DNA from: Ohtaekwangia kribbensis
GTDB taxonomy: Bacteria; Bacteroidota; Bacteroidia; Cytophagales; Cyclobacteriaceae
NCBI RefSeq assembly: GCF_042676245.1
Contig: NZ_JBHTKA010000007.1
Span: 682,001 to 746,000 of the forward strand
Length of the DNA stretch: 64,000 nucleotides
Reading direction: 5' to 3'
Shown: positions 1 through 8,877 of the stretch, piece after piece
How the letters are laid out: every line of letters begins with the position of its first letter
How positions within the stretch are numbered: the first letter of the stretch is position 1
Made by a program: the position numbers and the translations under genes
The notes under the pieces: generated by a model
Seen by the model: the letters and a program-made list of their open reading frames with translations, nothing else
Database searches by the model: none
What the model was told of the DNA's origin: nothing

Positions 1-1
1 G

Positions 2-1267
2 GTAAACCTTACCTCAATACTATACCTCGGTGCACTGGCCGTTACAACGGTGTCTGGTATACCTTTCTGGACGTGTATGATTGGTCTCGCGGTGTTTGCA
101 ATCTTCATCACGCTGGGCGGTATGAAAGTGATCGGATATACCGATGTTATCCAGGTGTTCTTCCTGATACTCGGTGGTCTTGCCACAACATACCTGGCGA
201 TGGATCTCGTATCACAACACTTCAACACAGCCGGTGTAGGAGAGGGCTTCAACCTGATGATGTCGAAAGCAGATGATCACTTTCACATGGTGTTCGACAA
301 GAGTAATCCTAATTACCTCGATCTCCCCGGACTTACCATTCTCATTGGTGGTATGTGGATTGTGAACCTGAACTATTGGGGATGTAACCAGTATATCACG
401 CAACGTGCACTCGGTGCTGATCTTCCTACAGCGCGCAACGGTATATTGTTCGCAGCGTTCCTGAAGTTGTTGATGCCGATCATCGTTGTACTTCCGGGTA
501 TAGCAGCGTATGTGTTGTACCAGGATGGTATGTTCCAGCAGGACATGCTTGCCAATGGTGAGCTGAATCCTGACCGCGCTTATCCTGTATTGTTGAACCT
601 GCTCCCGGTAGGATTGAAAGGACTTGCCTTCGCAGCGCTTACGGCTGCTATCGTAGCATCACTTGCCGGTAAAGCCAACAGTATATCAACGATCTTTACG
701 CTGGATATCTATAAGAAATTCTTCAACACCAACGCTTCTGAAAAACAACTGGTATATATCGGTCGCGTAGCGGTTGTGGTGTCGATGGTGATTGCGATCA
801 TTATATCGCCATTCCTTGGTATCGATAAGAAAGGTGGTTTCCAGTATATACAGGAATATACCGGCTTCGTGTCGCCTGGTATCTTCGCTATATTTATTTT
901 AGGCTTTTTCTGGAAGCGCACCAACTCTGCTGCTGCTATGGCTGCAGCGTTGATCACCTTCCCGCTGTCAATCCTGTTGAAGTTCTTACCGAAGATGACG
1001 GACCTGTCTTCGCTCAGCGGTATGGGCTTCTCTGCACTGAACAAAGAAACAGGTTTGTATGAAATTCCATTCCTCGATCGTATGGGCTTCGTGTTCATCA
1101 TCTGCGTACTGGTAATGGTGATATTAACTGTAATGGATCCTAACAGCAAGAAGAACCCGAAAGGTCTCGAAGTAGATGCCAACATGTTCAAACCTAAAGG
1201 TGCATTTGCCGTAGGTGCATTGATCGTGCTGGGTATATTGGCTATGCTGTATACGATCTTCTGGTAG
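2..1267 (+). CDS. Sodium/solute symporter, SGLT-like, 5' truncated by window edge
   Basis: Sodium-coupled sugar (or similar solute) importer of the SSS family in the inner membrane. The reading frame is open from base 2 with hydrophobic sequence before the first in-frame GTG at base 50, so the true start lies outside the window; about 421 residues of a family usually 520-560 long are present. Signature stretches resemble Vibrio SGLT: NLNYWGCNQYITQRALGA, then a helix ending in VVLPGIAAYVL, then AALTAAIVASLAGKANS followed by IFTLDIYKKF, the region that forms the sodium site in the family. About ten membrane segments are visible. The substrate cannot be read from sequence. A strong terminator follows at 1357-1385. 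The family call is firm; sugar is the likeliest substrate. Confidence 0.93.
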   Translation, partial: VNLTSILYLGALAVTTVSGIPFWTCMIGLAVFAIFITLGGMKVIGYTDVIQVFFLILGGLATTYLAMDLVSQHFNTAGVGEGFNLMMSKADDHFHMVFDKSNPNYLDLPGLTILIGGMWIVNLNYWGCNQYITQRALGADLPTARNGILFAAFLKLLMPIIVVLPGIAAYVLYQDGMFQQDMLANGELNPDRAYPVLLNLLPVGLKGLAFAALTAAIVASLAGKANSISTIFTLDIYKKFFNTNASEKQLVYIGRVAVVVSMVIAIIISPFLGIDKKGGFQYIQEYTGFVSPGIFAIFILGFFWKRTNSAAAMAAALITFPLSILLKFLPKMTDLSSLSGMGFSALNKETGLYEIPFLDRMGFVFIICVLVMVILTVMDPNSKKNPKGLEVDANMFKPKGAFAVGALIVLGILAMLYTIFW

Positions 1268-1283
1268 CCGTATCGTTGTGGAG

Positions 1284-1493
1284 CCGTTAATCGTTATCCG
1301 TTAATCGTTAGACGGATAACCGACAACAGTCAAACAACATTTAGATAAATGACAAGGGTCTGATACGCAAGTGTCAGACCTTTTTCTTTGTGTACCTCTG
1401 CGTATTCTTTGTGCCTTCGTGCAATGGATTTTAATTTCACCGTGAAGCGCAACCCTGCGATAACGAATAACGATTAACCGATAACGATTATCG
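1284..1493. repeat. Composite inverted-arm intergenic element, copy 1
   Basis: A left arm (1284-1320) built from CGTTAATCGTTATCC words and a right arm (1458-1493) built from the opposite-strand words (CGATAACGATTA) flank a core at 1384-1422 with a roughly 10-nt rhythm of CTCTGCG / CTTTGTG words. The same arm-core-arm order recurs at 15571-15736. The terminator of the preceding transporter gene lies between left arm and core. No coding potential is seen. Possibly a degenerate MITE-like or regulatory repeat; nature unknown. Confidence 0.6.
1357..1385 (+). terminator. Intrinsic terminator of the symporter gene
   Basis: A 10-bp stem (GGTCTGATAC paired with GTGTCAGACC, one G-U type pair) closed by a GCAA tetraloop and followed by TTTTTC. 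It lies 90 bases after the stop codon of the symporter. Confidence 0.9.
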
Positions 1494-1515
1494 CCCAAAT
1501 CCGTATCTTCACCCT

Positions 1516-2484
1516 ATGAACCGCATCGACCGCCTCACCGCTATACTCATCCACCTTCAAACCAAACGCGTAGTAAAGGCAGAAGAAATGGCTGAGCGAT
1601 TCGAGATCAGTCTGCGCACTGTATACCGCGATGTAAAGGCGCTCATGGAAGCAGGAGTACCGATCGGTTCAGAAGCAGGCAAAGGATATTTCATCGTAGA
1701 TGGTTTTCATCTCCCACCGGTGATGTTTACACAGGAAGAAGCAAGCGCCATGCTGGTAGCCTCCAAACTTGTGGAGCGCATGACCGATAAGTCGATTCAG
1801 AAGACCTTTGAGTCCGCACTGATGAAGATCAAGGCGGTATTGAATGATAACGAGAAAGATCACCTGGAGAATTTGCAGACCTATATACAGGTATATAAAT
1901 CGTCACAGACTACGCACGATGATTTTCCGGATAACTTCATGACCGATATTCAGAAGGCGATTGTAACCAAGCACGCACTGCGTATTGACTATAAAAACAA
2001 TCTCGGTGAAGTAAGCGAACGCATCATTGAACCCATCGGATTGTTTTACTATAGCTTCGCGTGGCACCTCATTGCGTGGTGTACATTACGAAACGGCTAT
2101 CGCGATTTCAGAACCGATCGCATCATGAGTCTGAAGAACACCGGTGCATCATTCGATGATCGGAACCGTTATACCTTGCAAGAGTACCTGCAAAGTCTCA
2201 GGCACTCGAACCACGACATGCAGGAAGTAAAACTACTGTTGGATAAACCTGTAACCGGCTATATGTCGTACGCGAAACACTACCATGGTTTGGTAACAGA
2301 AGAAGACCTGGGCGACAAAGTACGCATGACATTCCTGGTAGGCAACCTCCGACACTTCTGCAAAGGCGTGTTCCAGCAAGGTAATACCGTAGAGATAGAA
2401 TCTCCCGAAGAAGTCAAGACCGTAGCACAGGAACTCGCGGAGGAGCTATATATGCATTATTCAAAGGTTACAGAGAGTATGTAG
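1516..2484 (+). CDS. WYL-domain transcriptional regulator (YafY type)
   Basis: Cytoplasmic DNA-binding regulator of 322 residues, the usual length. Residues 1-60 form a DeoR-type winged helix-turn-helix (LTAILIHLQTKRVVKAEEMA, then ISLRTVYRDVKAL). Residues about 145-215 form the WYL domain, with FYYSFAWHLIAWC and the basic FRTDRI segment that binds ligand or nucleic acid in relatives. The last 80 residues match the WCX extension. A TATCTTCA box resembling the Bacteroidota -7 element sits at 1504-1511, so close to the ATG that a leaderless transcript is possible. It stands alone on its strand, separated from the symporter by a terminator and repeat element; the target genes are not evident. Confidence 0.9.
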   Translation: MNRIDRLTAILIHLQTKRVVKAEEMAERFEISLRTVYRDVKALMEAGVPIGSEAGKGYFIVDGFHLPPVMFTQEEASAMLVASKLVERMTDKSIQKTFESALMKIKAVLNDNEKDHLENLQTYIQVYKSSQTTHDDFPDNFMTDIQKAIVTKHALRIDYKNNLGEVSERIIEPIGLFYYSFAWHLIAWCTLRNGYRDFRTDRIMSLKNTGASFDDRNRYTLQEYLQSLRHSNHDMQEVKLLLDKPVTGYMSYAKHYHGLVTEEDLGDKVRMTFLVGNLRHFCKGVFQQGNTVEIESPEEVKTVAQELAEELYMHYSKVTESM

Positions 2485-2689
2485 CTGCTATACCGTCACC
2501 TCGCTATGCTATGTACATATCTTCACGCTCTCCGCGAGAGGCCCCGAATTCGAAGCAACGTTACGAGTTATGAGGATGTTTTTTCTAGTAGCATCAACGG
2601 TGCATCACTTTGACGATAAGAGTGGCCTTGGGGTTTCCCGCGGCATAAGCGCATTTTATAGCAAAAGCAGCACACTCGAAATGACGGGC

Positions 2690-3223
2690 TCAGTTCTCCA
2701 AAATTATATTCATCCTTCGTATATCTTCTCTATAGAAGGGCGAGCCTTCTTCCGCCAATATTAATCGGTAACGACCACCAATGCGTTGAGACTTCTTATG
2801 AATCAACATCATCGGTAAACCAACGGCTGCCATCGCGATCGATGCCCTTGTTACATCCTGGTTCAGTGACGGATCACCCTGTATTACAGAAACATTTAGC
2901 TGGTCCACCAGGAAATACCCGACACCTCCAATCACCAGCAAACCCCCGACTACATTTCGGAAATTCCGTTGTTCGAAATATATACGTTCAATAGAATGAA
3001 ACGGCACTACCTCGGTATGTGCCAGCACAGCCGTGTCATATACATTACTTACATAGCTCCGCCTGCGCGTATCGCTTCCCTTTACTTTGAAAAGAATCTC
3101 ATCACCGATATAAAGCCGGAGCAGCACTTTCTCTCCCTTTAGCAAGACAAGTTGTTTTTGTGCTACACACGCAGGCGCTATCAACAGCAACCCCAGCGCC
3201 ATACCAATAACCAATCGTTTCAA
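2690..3223 (-). CDS. Hypothetical secreted or envelope protein with two hydrophobic segments
   Basis: Not a family I can name. The protein (177 residues) starts at a TTG codon; this start gives a proper signal peptide (MKRLVIGMALGLLLIAPA), whereas the next ATG, seven codons in, would lose the basic N-terminus. A cleavage near CVAQ is likely. Two further hydrophobic stretches follow at about residues 91-110 (VVGGLLVIGGVGYFLVDQL) and 128-142 (ASIAMAAVGLPMMLI), so the mature protein may be membrane-bound rather than free in the periplasm. A short basic YRLIL..GSPFYREDI tail ends it. It is transcribed alone, convergent with the upstream regulator, with about 205 featureless bases between them. 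Confidence 0.7.
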   Translation of the reverse strand: MKRLVIGMALGLLLIAPACVAQKQLVLLKGEKVLLRLYIGDEILFKVKGSDTRRRSYVSNVYDTAVLAHTEVVPFHSIERIYFEQRNFRNVVGGLLVIGGVGYFLVDQLNVSVIQGDPSLNQDVTRASIAMAAVGLPMMLIHKKSQRIGGRYRLILAEEGSPFYREDIRRMNIILEN

Positions 3224-3302
3224 ATGTGTAATTATTTTAGCACCTAAAGATATTGAATACAGATGAAGTAACCCTACAAAAAGTTCTAACCCACAGTAAA
3301 AT

Positions 3303-3346
3303 CCCCAACATCAACACCGAACACATCAACACCTCAACACACCGGG
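3303..3346. repeat. CA-rich minirepeat (ACATCAACACCTCAACAC words)
   Basis: Tandem imperfect words ATCAACACC / ACATCAACACCTCAACAC bounded by CCCC and GGGG. The reverse complement (GTGTTGAGGTGTTGATGT) reappears several times at 26651-26731, so this is a dispersed low-complexity repeat, not part of the adjacent gene. Confidence 0.6.
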
Positions 3347-3407
3347 GCTGTTTGAATTTTATAGTGAATAGTTTGAATATCGTAATCGCACGCGCAGTAG
3401 GATGCGA

Positions 3408-3415
3408 TACATTTG
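3408..3415 (+). promoter_or_regulatory. Possible -7 promoter box for the oxidoreductase pair
   Basis: TACATTTG is an exact match to the Bacteroidota -7 element TAnnTTTG, about 112 bases before the aldo/keto reductase ATG. No -33 TTTG is found at the usual spacing, so the call is weak. Confidence 0.3.
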
Positions 3416-3527
3416 TACCGGGGCTGATTCCATTGATTTCTATTCAACGCTGTTCTGCAGAGCGTTATAGAGGAACAGATTTTTTATCACCAGTTCCGGT
3501 GAATGTTAAACGTTAAAACCAATTTGT

Positions 3528-4508
3528 ATGAAGTACAGAAAATTAGGCAAGACAAACGAAAAACTTTCGGCTATAGGACTCGGTTGTATGGGGATGAGCT
3601 TTGCATACGGCTCGACTGATGACAAGGAGTCTATCGCAACACTACATCGTGCACTCGACCTCGGTATAAATTTCTGGGACACGGCTGATATATATGGTCC
3701 CTATACCAATGAAGAACTGATCTCGCAGGTACTGGTGCCGAATCGTGATAAAGTATTTATTGCTACGAAATTCGGATTCCGCATGCGTGAAGATCGCTCT
3801 ACATATTTTGACGGATCGCCTGCACATATGCGTTCGGCTATTGAAGGAAGCTTGAAGCGATTGAAGATTGATGTGATCGATCTGTACTATGCACATCGTA
3901 TTGATGCATCTATACCGGTAGAAGAAATGGTAGGAGCGATGGCTGAACTGGTAAAGGAAGGTAAAGTTCGTTACCTCGGTTTGTCAGAAGCATCGGCTGC
4001 ATCGATACGCAAGGCCAATGCGGTACATCCCATAGCAGCATTGCAAAGTGAATATTCGCTGTTGACACGCGATGTTGAAAAAGAAAATCTTCCGGTGTGT
4101 CGCGAGTTGGGTATAACCTTGGTGCCGTATAGTCCGCTGGCCCGCGGACTCATGACGAATACAGTGGATAAAGATTCATTGTCGTCAACAGATTTCCGCA
4201 GATCATTGCCTCGCTTTGACGAGCAGCATTGGGACAACAATCAAAAACTCGCGGATCGTTTTTCCGCTATAGCTGCCGATAAGCAATGTACTCCGGCACA
4301 ACTTGCTCTCGCGTGGGTGCTGGCGAAAGGAGATGATATTGTACCAATCCCCGGAACGAAGAAGAGAAAGTATCTTGAAGAAAATGCAAAGGCAACCGAG
4401 GTTGTGTTAACTCCGTCTGATATAGAAACACTGGAAGGATTGGTAGATGAATATCCCAACGTAGGCAACCGGTATAGCGAAGGATCGTTGAAACTCGTGA
4501 ATCGCTAA
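3528..4508 (+). CDS. Aldo/keto reductase
   Basis: NADPH-dependent cytoplasmic oxidoreductase of 326 residues acting on aldehydes, ketones or sugar derivatives. The TIM-barrel catalytic tetrad is visible: Asp51 (FWDTADIYG), Tyr56, Lys81 (IATKFGF) and His123 (YYAHRID). The cofactor loop near the C-terminus (VPIPGTKKRKYLEENAKA) gives the family's phosphate-binding pattern. GLGCMGMSFAYG near the N-terminus places it with the AKR13/YajO-like bacterial reductases. It is followed after 34 bases by an HIBADH-type dehydrogenase on the same strand, suggesting a two-gene operon, perhaps for detoxification or breakdown of a small carbonyl compound. The physiological substrate is not readable. Confidence 0.93.
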   Translation: MKYRKLGKTNEKLSAIGLGCMGMSFAYGSTDDKESIATLHRALDLGINFWDTADIYGPYTNEELISQVLVPNRDKVFIATKFGFRMREDRSTYFDGSPAHMRSAIEGSLKRLKIDVIDLYYAHRIDASIPVEEMVGAMAELVKEGKVRYLGLSEASAASIRKANAVHPIAALQSEYSLLTRDVEKENLPVCRELGITLVPYSPLARGLMTNTVDKDSLSSTDFRRSLPRFDEQHWDNNQKLADRFSAIAADKQCTPAQLALAWVLAKGDDIVPIPGTKKRKYLEENAKATEVVLTPSDIETLEGLVDEYPNVGNRYSEGSLKLVNR

Positions 4509-4542
4509 CTATATATTTTAAATCTTTTAATTTTTTTAAAGC

Positions 4543-5436
4543 ATGAGCACAACCGTAGCATGCATCGGACTCGGCAACATGGGCTACCCGATTGCAAAGA
4601 ATATTATCACCAGCGATAAAGGTTTTAAGGTTAAACTATATAACCGATCGCCTGAGAAAATAAAAGACCTTGTTGAATTGGGAGGAGAGGCTGTCTCCAC
4701 CATCGCTGATGCCGTGAAATCAGCCGACATCATTGTGACAATGTTAAGCGATGATACAGCATTGAACCAGGTAACAGAAGAGATACTACCGGCATTGAAG
4801 AACGGAAGTATACATCTGTCGATGAGCACCATCAAGGCAGAAACTTCACAGCAGCTGGCGGAGAAACATGCACAGCGCGGTGCTATATATCTGGCATCAC
4901 CAGTGATGGGCCGCCCGCCCGCAGCAGCAGCGAGACAGTTATTTATACTTCTTTCCGGAGATGAATCTGCGAAAGAAAAAGTTAAGCCTGTACTGGAAGC
5001 GGTTAGTCAACGTACATTCGATTTTGGCCGTGATGCTTCCATTGCCCATACGGTAAAAGTGATCATGAACTTCATGATCTTTACCACGGTGGAATTACTC
5101 AGCGAAGTAATGCTGATGGCCGAGAAGACCGGCATCGATAAAAATATACTCCTCGATACCATGCTCAATACCATTTACGGAGCTCCGGTGTTCAAGATAT
5201 ACGGTGCGCTGGTGGCAAAAGAAGAAGACAATCCGAATGGTTTTGCTATACAGCTTGCCAACAAAGATCTTCGTCTTGCACAGGAGACTGCAGCAGCAGC
5301 AGGCGCATCTTTACCGTTGGCAGAATTGATACGCACGCATTTTGAAAGTATGATTGCTGCCGGTGGCGGTAAGAAAGATTTACCAATGCTGGTTTCGCAT
5401 TTACGCGAGCAGGTGGAGGCAAATCCCGTTCATTAA
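4543..5436 (+). CDS. NAD(P)-dependent beta-hydroxyacid dehydrogenase family protein
   Basis: Member of the 3-hydroxyisobutyrate dehydrogenase / tartronate semialdehyde reductase family, 297 residues, full length. The N-terminal Rossmann motif is CIGLGNMGYPIAKN; the substrate loop is ASPVMGRPPAAA, a variant of the usual DAPVSGG; the helix carrying the catalytic lysine is HTVKVIMNFMIF. The all-alpha C-terminal domain follows. The PVMGRPP loop is typical of the imine-reductase-like and glyoxylate-reductase-like subgroup, so the reaction could be imine or aldehyde reduction rather than hydroxyisobutyrate oxidation. It is probably cotranscribed with the aldo/keto reductase upstream and ends at a strong hairpin (5445-5480). 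Confidence 0.88.
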   Translation: MSTTVACIGLGNMGYPIAKNIITSDKGFKVKLYNRSPEKIKDLVELGGEAVSTIADAVKSADIIVTMLSDDTALNQVTEEILPALKNGSIHLSMSTIKAETSQQLAEKHAQRGAIYLASPVMGRPPAAAARQLFILLSGDESAKEKVKPVLEAVSQRTFDFGRDASIAHTVKVIMNFMIFTTVELLSEVMLMAEKTGIDKNILLDTMLNTIYGAPVFKIYGALVAKEEDNPNGFAIQLANKDLRLAQETAAAAGASLPLAELIRTHFESMIAAGGGKKDLPMLVSHLREQVEANPVH

Positions 5437-5444
5437 TATTTAAT

Positions 5445-5480
5445 ATTATTAGCACAGGGATTAATCCCCGTGCTAATAAT
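5445..5480 (+). terminator. Long hairpin after the dehydrogenase gene
   Basis: A 15-bp inverted repeat with one mismatch (ATTATTAGCACAGGG against CCCCGTGCTAATAAT) and a 6-base loop begins 8 bases after the stop codon. There is no T-run, so it may act as a 3'-end stabiliser or a factor-assisted terminator. Confidence 0.6.
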
Positions 5481-5648
5481 GCCGGAATGATATAGGTATA
5501 CGTTTCACCATTCAATGAAAAAGGAACGTTTGCATTGAATGCCTCAGCTTAAAGAGGGTATATATTGATTTTTAAATTACCACAGTAGCGCGATTTATCC
5601 TTGACGATTGCTTCATCAATTTTAATGCTTCATCCTAAACATTAAAAT

Positions 5649-8600
5649 ATGAAGAAGTCTCTACTGTTTCTTCTTGTCCTGCTCGGGGCAAGTCTGGACA
5701 TTTTTGCGCAGGGAAAAACGGTTTCCGGTAAGGTGACTGCAGCAGAGGATAATTCTCCTTTGCCGGGAGTAAATGTTATTGTGAAAGGAACCATGCTCGG
5801 AACAGCTACCGATGCCGATGGTAACTTTGCGCTATCAGTGCCGGAAGGAAGTACACTTGTATTCACCTTTATAGGTTTGCAGACACAGGAAATTGCTGTG
5901 GGCAGTAATACGGTGGTAGATGTAAAGATGAATCACGATGCGAAGCAACTTACTGAAGTCGTGGTTACAGCATTGGGCATCGAGCGCGATCAGAAAACAC
6001 TGACCTATGCTACACAACAGGTAGGGGGCGATAAACTTCGTGTAACGCGCGATACTGATCTTAACAATACACTGGCGGGTAAATTTGCCGGTGTACAAGT
6101 GGCGGGTCAGGCCGGTTCCAAGTTGGGTTCAACCGCAGCCATCCGCATTCGCGGTGCCGCTTCGTTAAGCGATCGCGGACCGCTATATGTACTGGATGGT
6201 ACAGCGATCGATCCCAGCCTGATCAACATGGATAATGTTGAATCAATTTCTATACTGAAAGGCCCTAATGCTACAGCGCTCTACGGTCAGCGTGGTGATG
6301 GGGGAGTCGTGATGATCACCAGCAAGAAGGGTAAGAAATCAAATGGTATAGGGGTAAGCATCGGAAGTACAACAACGTTCGAGAAAGTAAATATACTGCC
6401 GAAGTATCAGAATGTATACGGAGGAGGAGGCAGCTCTGATTTCCTCACGTTTGAGTATAAACCTGGTGTACATCCTGCAGACTGGGCTGTGTTCGATGGC
6501 AAGCAATATCCGGATTATGCAGACGATGCATCCTGGGGACCCAAGATGGATGGCTCCGAATATATACCGTGGTATGCCTGGTATCCCGGGTCAAAGTATT
6601 CGTTCAAGACGGCTAAATTTACTCCGCAGAAAAACAACGTCAGGGATTTTTATGAGACCGGTGTAACGCTCAACAACAACGTTGCGTTGTCCAAAGCGGG
6701 CGATGGCTATAATGTTAACCTTTCCTATACCGATCTTCACCGTACGGGTATCATTCCGAACTCATCGCTAACGCGCAGATATTTATCGGTAAACAGCTCG
6801 GTAGATCTGGGTAAACATTTTGTAGTGGGATTAAACCTTAACTACTCGCACGAAGATCTGAAAGGCAGCTTTAACGATGGTTATGGAAACTATGGCGGGG
6901 CCGGATCCTTTCAGCAATGGTTTCACCGCGACCTCGATATGAGTATACTACGTGAGCTGCGCGACTTCAGAACGCCTACCGGTGCACTGGCGAGCTGGAA
7001 CCACACCAATCCTACAGCCACTACAGACTATAGCGATGCAGGTTTCAATAAGGGTAATTACTGGTATAATTTCTATTCTTACCTAGACAAGGTGAGTAAC
7101 GATAATGTGAAGGATCAGCTATTCGGTGATTTGAACCTGACGTATAAGATCAACGACCATTTGAAAGTTCAGGGCTTTGCACGCAGAGATCAGTTGCATA
7201 CACACTATGAATATAAAGTTCCTACCATACTGGAGTTGAGCGGACGCCAAACCAGTACCAAGGCAGGATATGCAACCGGTTTGACGGAAACACTTGAAGA
7301 GAACTACGAAGGCGTTGTTACCTATCAGAATCAATTTAAGGATTGGGACATAAGCGCAAATATAGGCGGTAACATCCGCAGAAATACCTATAACGAAGCG
7401 CTGATGTCAACTACCACGGGGTTGGTAGTGCCTGATCTGTTTACCATCTCAAACTCGAAGGGTACTCCCAGTTATTCAAACTTCCGATCGCTCAAAATTG
7501 TACGCAGTGTATATGCACGCACATCGTTCGGGTATAAAGATCTCCTGTATGTGGACCTCACAGCCCGTAACGACTGGAGCTCGGCATTGCCAGCCAATAA
7601 CAACTCGTACTTTTATCCGTCAGTCGGAACATCGTTTATCTTCAGTGAACTGCTTACCGGTCAATCTATACTTTCACTGGGGAAGTTACGTGCCAACTGG
7701 GCGCAGATCGGATCAGACCTCGATCCCTATAGACTCGTACAAACCTATGGTGTAAATACGGCCCAGTACAGTGGAAATATACTCACCGGTGTATCAGACG
7801 TATTAACAAACCCGGCTATAATACCAGCCAAGTCAACATCGTATGAAGGTGGCTTTGACCTGAAGTTTTTTGATAACCGTGTGGGGCTGAGCGCTACGTA
7901 CTATAAAGAAATAAGAAAGAACGAGATTATTACTGTAAGTGTATCCAGCACCAGTGGTTATGCTTCCAATGTAATTAATGCCGGTCAAGTTGAACGCAGT
8001 GGTATCGAGTTGCAATTGAATGTGGTTCCTATACGAACCGACAACTTTACATGGGATGTAACCTTCAACGCTGCACGCAACAGATCGCGCGTTATCAAGT
8101 TAACCGATGGAGTAAATGCTATAGAGGCGGAGAGCAGCGGCTTTAATAACGCTGACGACTTTGGCTATATACGCGTATACAATAAAACAAATGCAGATGG
8201 GGGAAGCAATGCATGGGGACAGCTTCGCGGTAACGGTATCCGCTATAAAGATGGCCAGCCCGTATTGAATGAAGATGGTACGTATGCATACGATGAGAAC
8301 GTATACTTCGGATCAGCACTTCCTGATTTTACCGGTGGTATATTCAACAGTCTTACCTATAAAAATTTCCAGTTGAATATATCGATTGATTTTCAAAAGG
8401 GTGGTAAATATTTCTCGCTGTCCAATTTCTGGGGTGAATACTCTGGTCTGTACTCTGAAACAGCGGCCACCAACGACAAAGGCATGAACGTACGCGATGA
8501 TGTAGCCAACGGAGGAGGCGTACATGTAAAAGGTGTAGACGAGAATGGTAATCCGGTAGATAAATATGTAAGTGCGTATGATTACTACCACCAGTTTGGT

Positions 8601-8858
8601 AATAACTCGATCGTAAACAATTCTTTGTTTGATGCATCGTATGTGAAGCTTCGTGAAATAAGTCTGGGCTATAACATCCCGTTGAAGAACAAGAGCATTG
8701 TACAAAGTCTGAGTGTCTCGTTGGTAGCACGAAACCCGTGGTTGATATACCTGGCTAACCGGAACTTCGATGTGTCTGAACTTTCGCAGCGATTTACAGA
8801 AAGTGGTCAGCAGCCGGGAACCCGTTCAATAGGTTTAGGTCTTAAAGCATCTTTTTAG
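5649..8858 (+). CDS. SusC/RagA-type TonB-linked outer-membrane transporter
   Basis: TonB-dependent outer-membrane channel (1069 residues) that imports oligomers captured by its SusD partner. Order of parts: signal peptide (LLFLLVLLGASLDIFAQ), a carboxypeptidase-regulatory-like domain about residues 22-95 (GVNVIVKGTMLGTATDADG), a TonB-box-like LTEVVVTALGIER near 101, a plug domain with PLYVLDGTAID and LYGQRGDGGVVMITSKKG, and a 22-strand barrel closing with LGLKASF, the expected aromatic end. The SusD gene begins 19 bases later. No glycosidase, sensor or anti-sigma gene accompanies the pair, so the substrate is unknown. The 210-base leader holds a 9-bp inverted repeat (5509-5541). Confidence 0.95.
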   Translation: MKKSLLFLLVLLGASLDIFAQGKTVSGKVTAAEDNSPLPGVNVIVKGTMLGTATDADGNFALSVPEGSTLVFTFIGLQTQEIAVGSNTVVDVKMNHDAKQLTEVVVTALGIERDQKTLTYATQQVGGDKLRVTRDTDLNNTLAGKFAGVQVAGQAGSKLGSTAAIRIRGAASLSDRGPLYVLDGTAIDPSLINMDNVESISILKGPNATALYGQRGDGGVVMITSKKGKKSNGIGVSIGSTTTFEKVNILPKYQNVYGGGGSSDFLTFEYKPGVHPADWAVFDGKQYPDYADDASWGPKMDGSEYIPWYAWYPGSKYSFKTAKFTPQKNNVRDFYETGVTLNNNVALSKAGDGYNVNLSYTDLHRTGIIPNSSLTRRYLSVNSSVDLGKHFVVGLNLNYSHEDLKGSFNDGYGNYGGAGSFQQWFHRDLDMSILRELRDFRTPTGALASWNHTNPTATTDYSDAGFNKGNYWYNFYSYLDKVSNDNVKDQLFGDLNLTYKINDHLKVQGFARRDQLHTHYEYKVPTILELSGRQTSTKAGYATGLTETLEENYEGVVTYQNQFKDWDISANIGGNIRRNTYNEALMSTTTGLVVPDLFTISNSKGTPSYSNFRSLKIVRSVYARTSFGYKDLLYVDLTARNDWSSALPANNNSYFYPSVGTSFIFSELLTGQSILSLGKLRANWAQIGSDLDPYRLVQTYGVNTAQYSGNILTGVSDVLTNPAIIPAKSTSYEGGFDLKFFDNRVGLSATYYKEIRKNEIITVSVSSTSGYASNVINAGQVERSGIELQLNVVPIRTDNFTWDVTFNAARNRSRVIKLTDGVNAIEAESSGFNNADDFGYIRVYNKTNADGGSNAWGQLRGNGIRYKDGQPVLNEDGTYAYDENVYFGSALPDFTGGIFNSLTYKNFQLNISIDFQKGGKYFSLSNFWGEYSGLYSETAATNDKGMNVRDDVANGGGVHVKGVDENGNPVDKYVSAYDYYHQFGNNSIVNNSLFDASYVKLREISLGYNIPLKNKSIVQSLSVSLVARNPWLIYLANRNFDVSELSQRFTESGQQPGTRSIGLGLKASF

Positions 8859-8877
8859 TACGTAAAGAAATTGAATC

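Larger units (their letters stand above)
3224..3527. other. Intergenic region with CA-rich repeat and possible promoter
   Basis: About 300 bases without a convincing gene. It contains a CA-rich repeat (3303-3346) whose complement resembles the TG-rich tract at 26651-26731, and a promoter-like TACATTTG at 3408-3415. An 87-codon reading frame across it has no recognisable protein character. Confidence 0.6.

Noticed and set aside
709..1191. 160-codon minus-strand frame
   Set aside because: Lies wholly within the symporter gene on the opposite strand and has no domain.
2570..2764. 64-codon frame after the WYL regulator
   Set aside because: Overlaps the 3' end of the opposing secreted-protein gene and shows no domain or signal.
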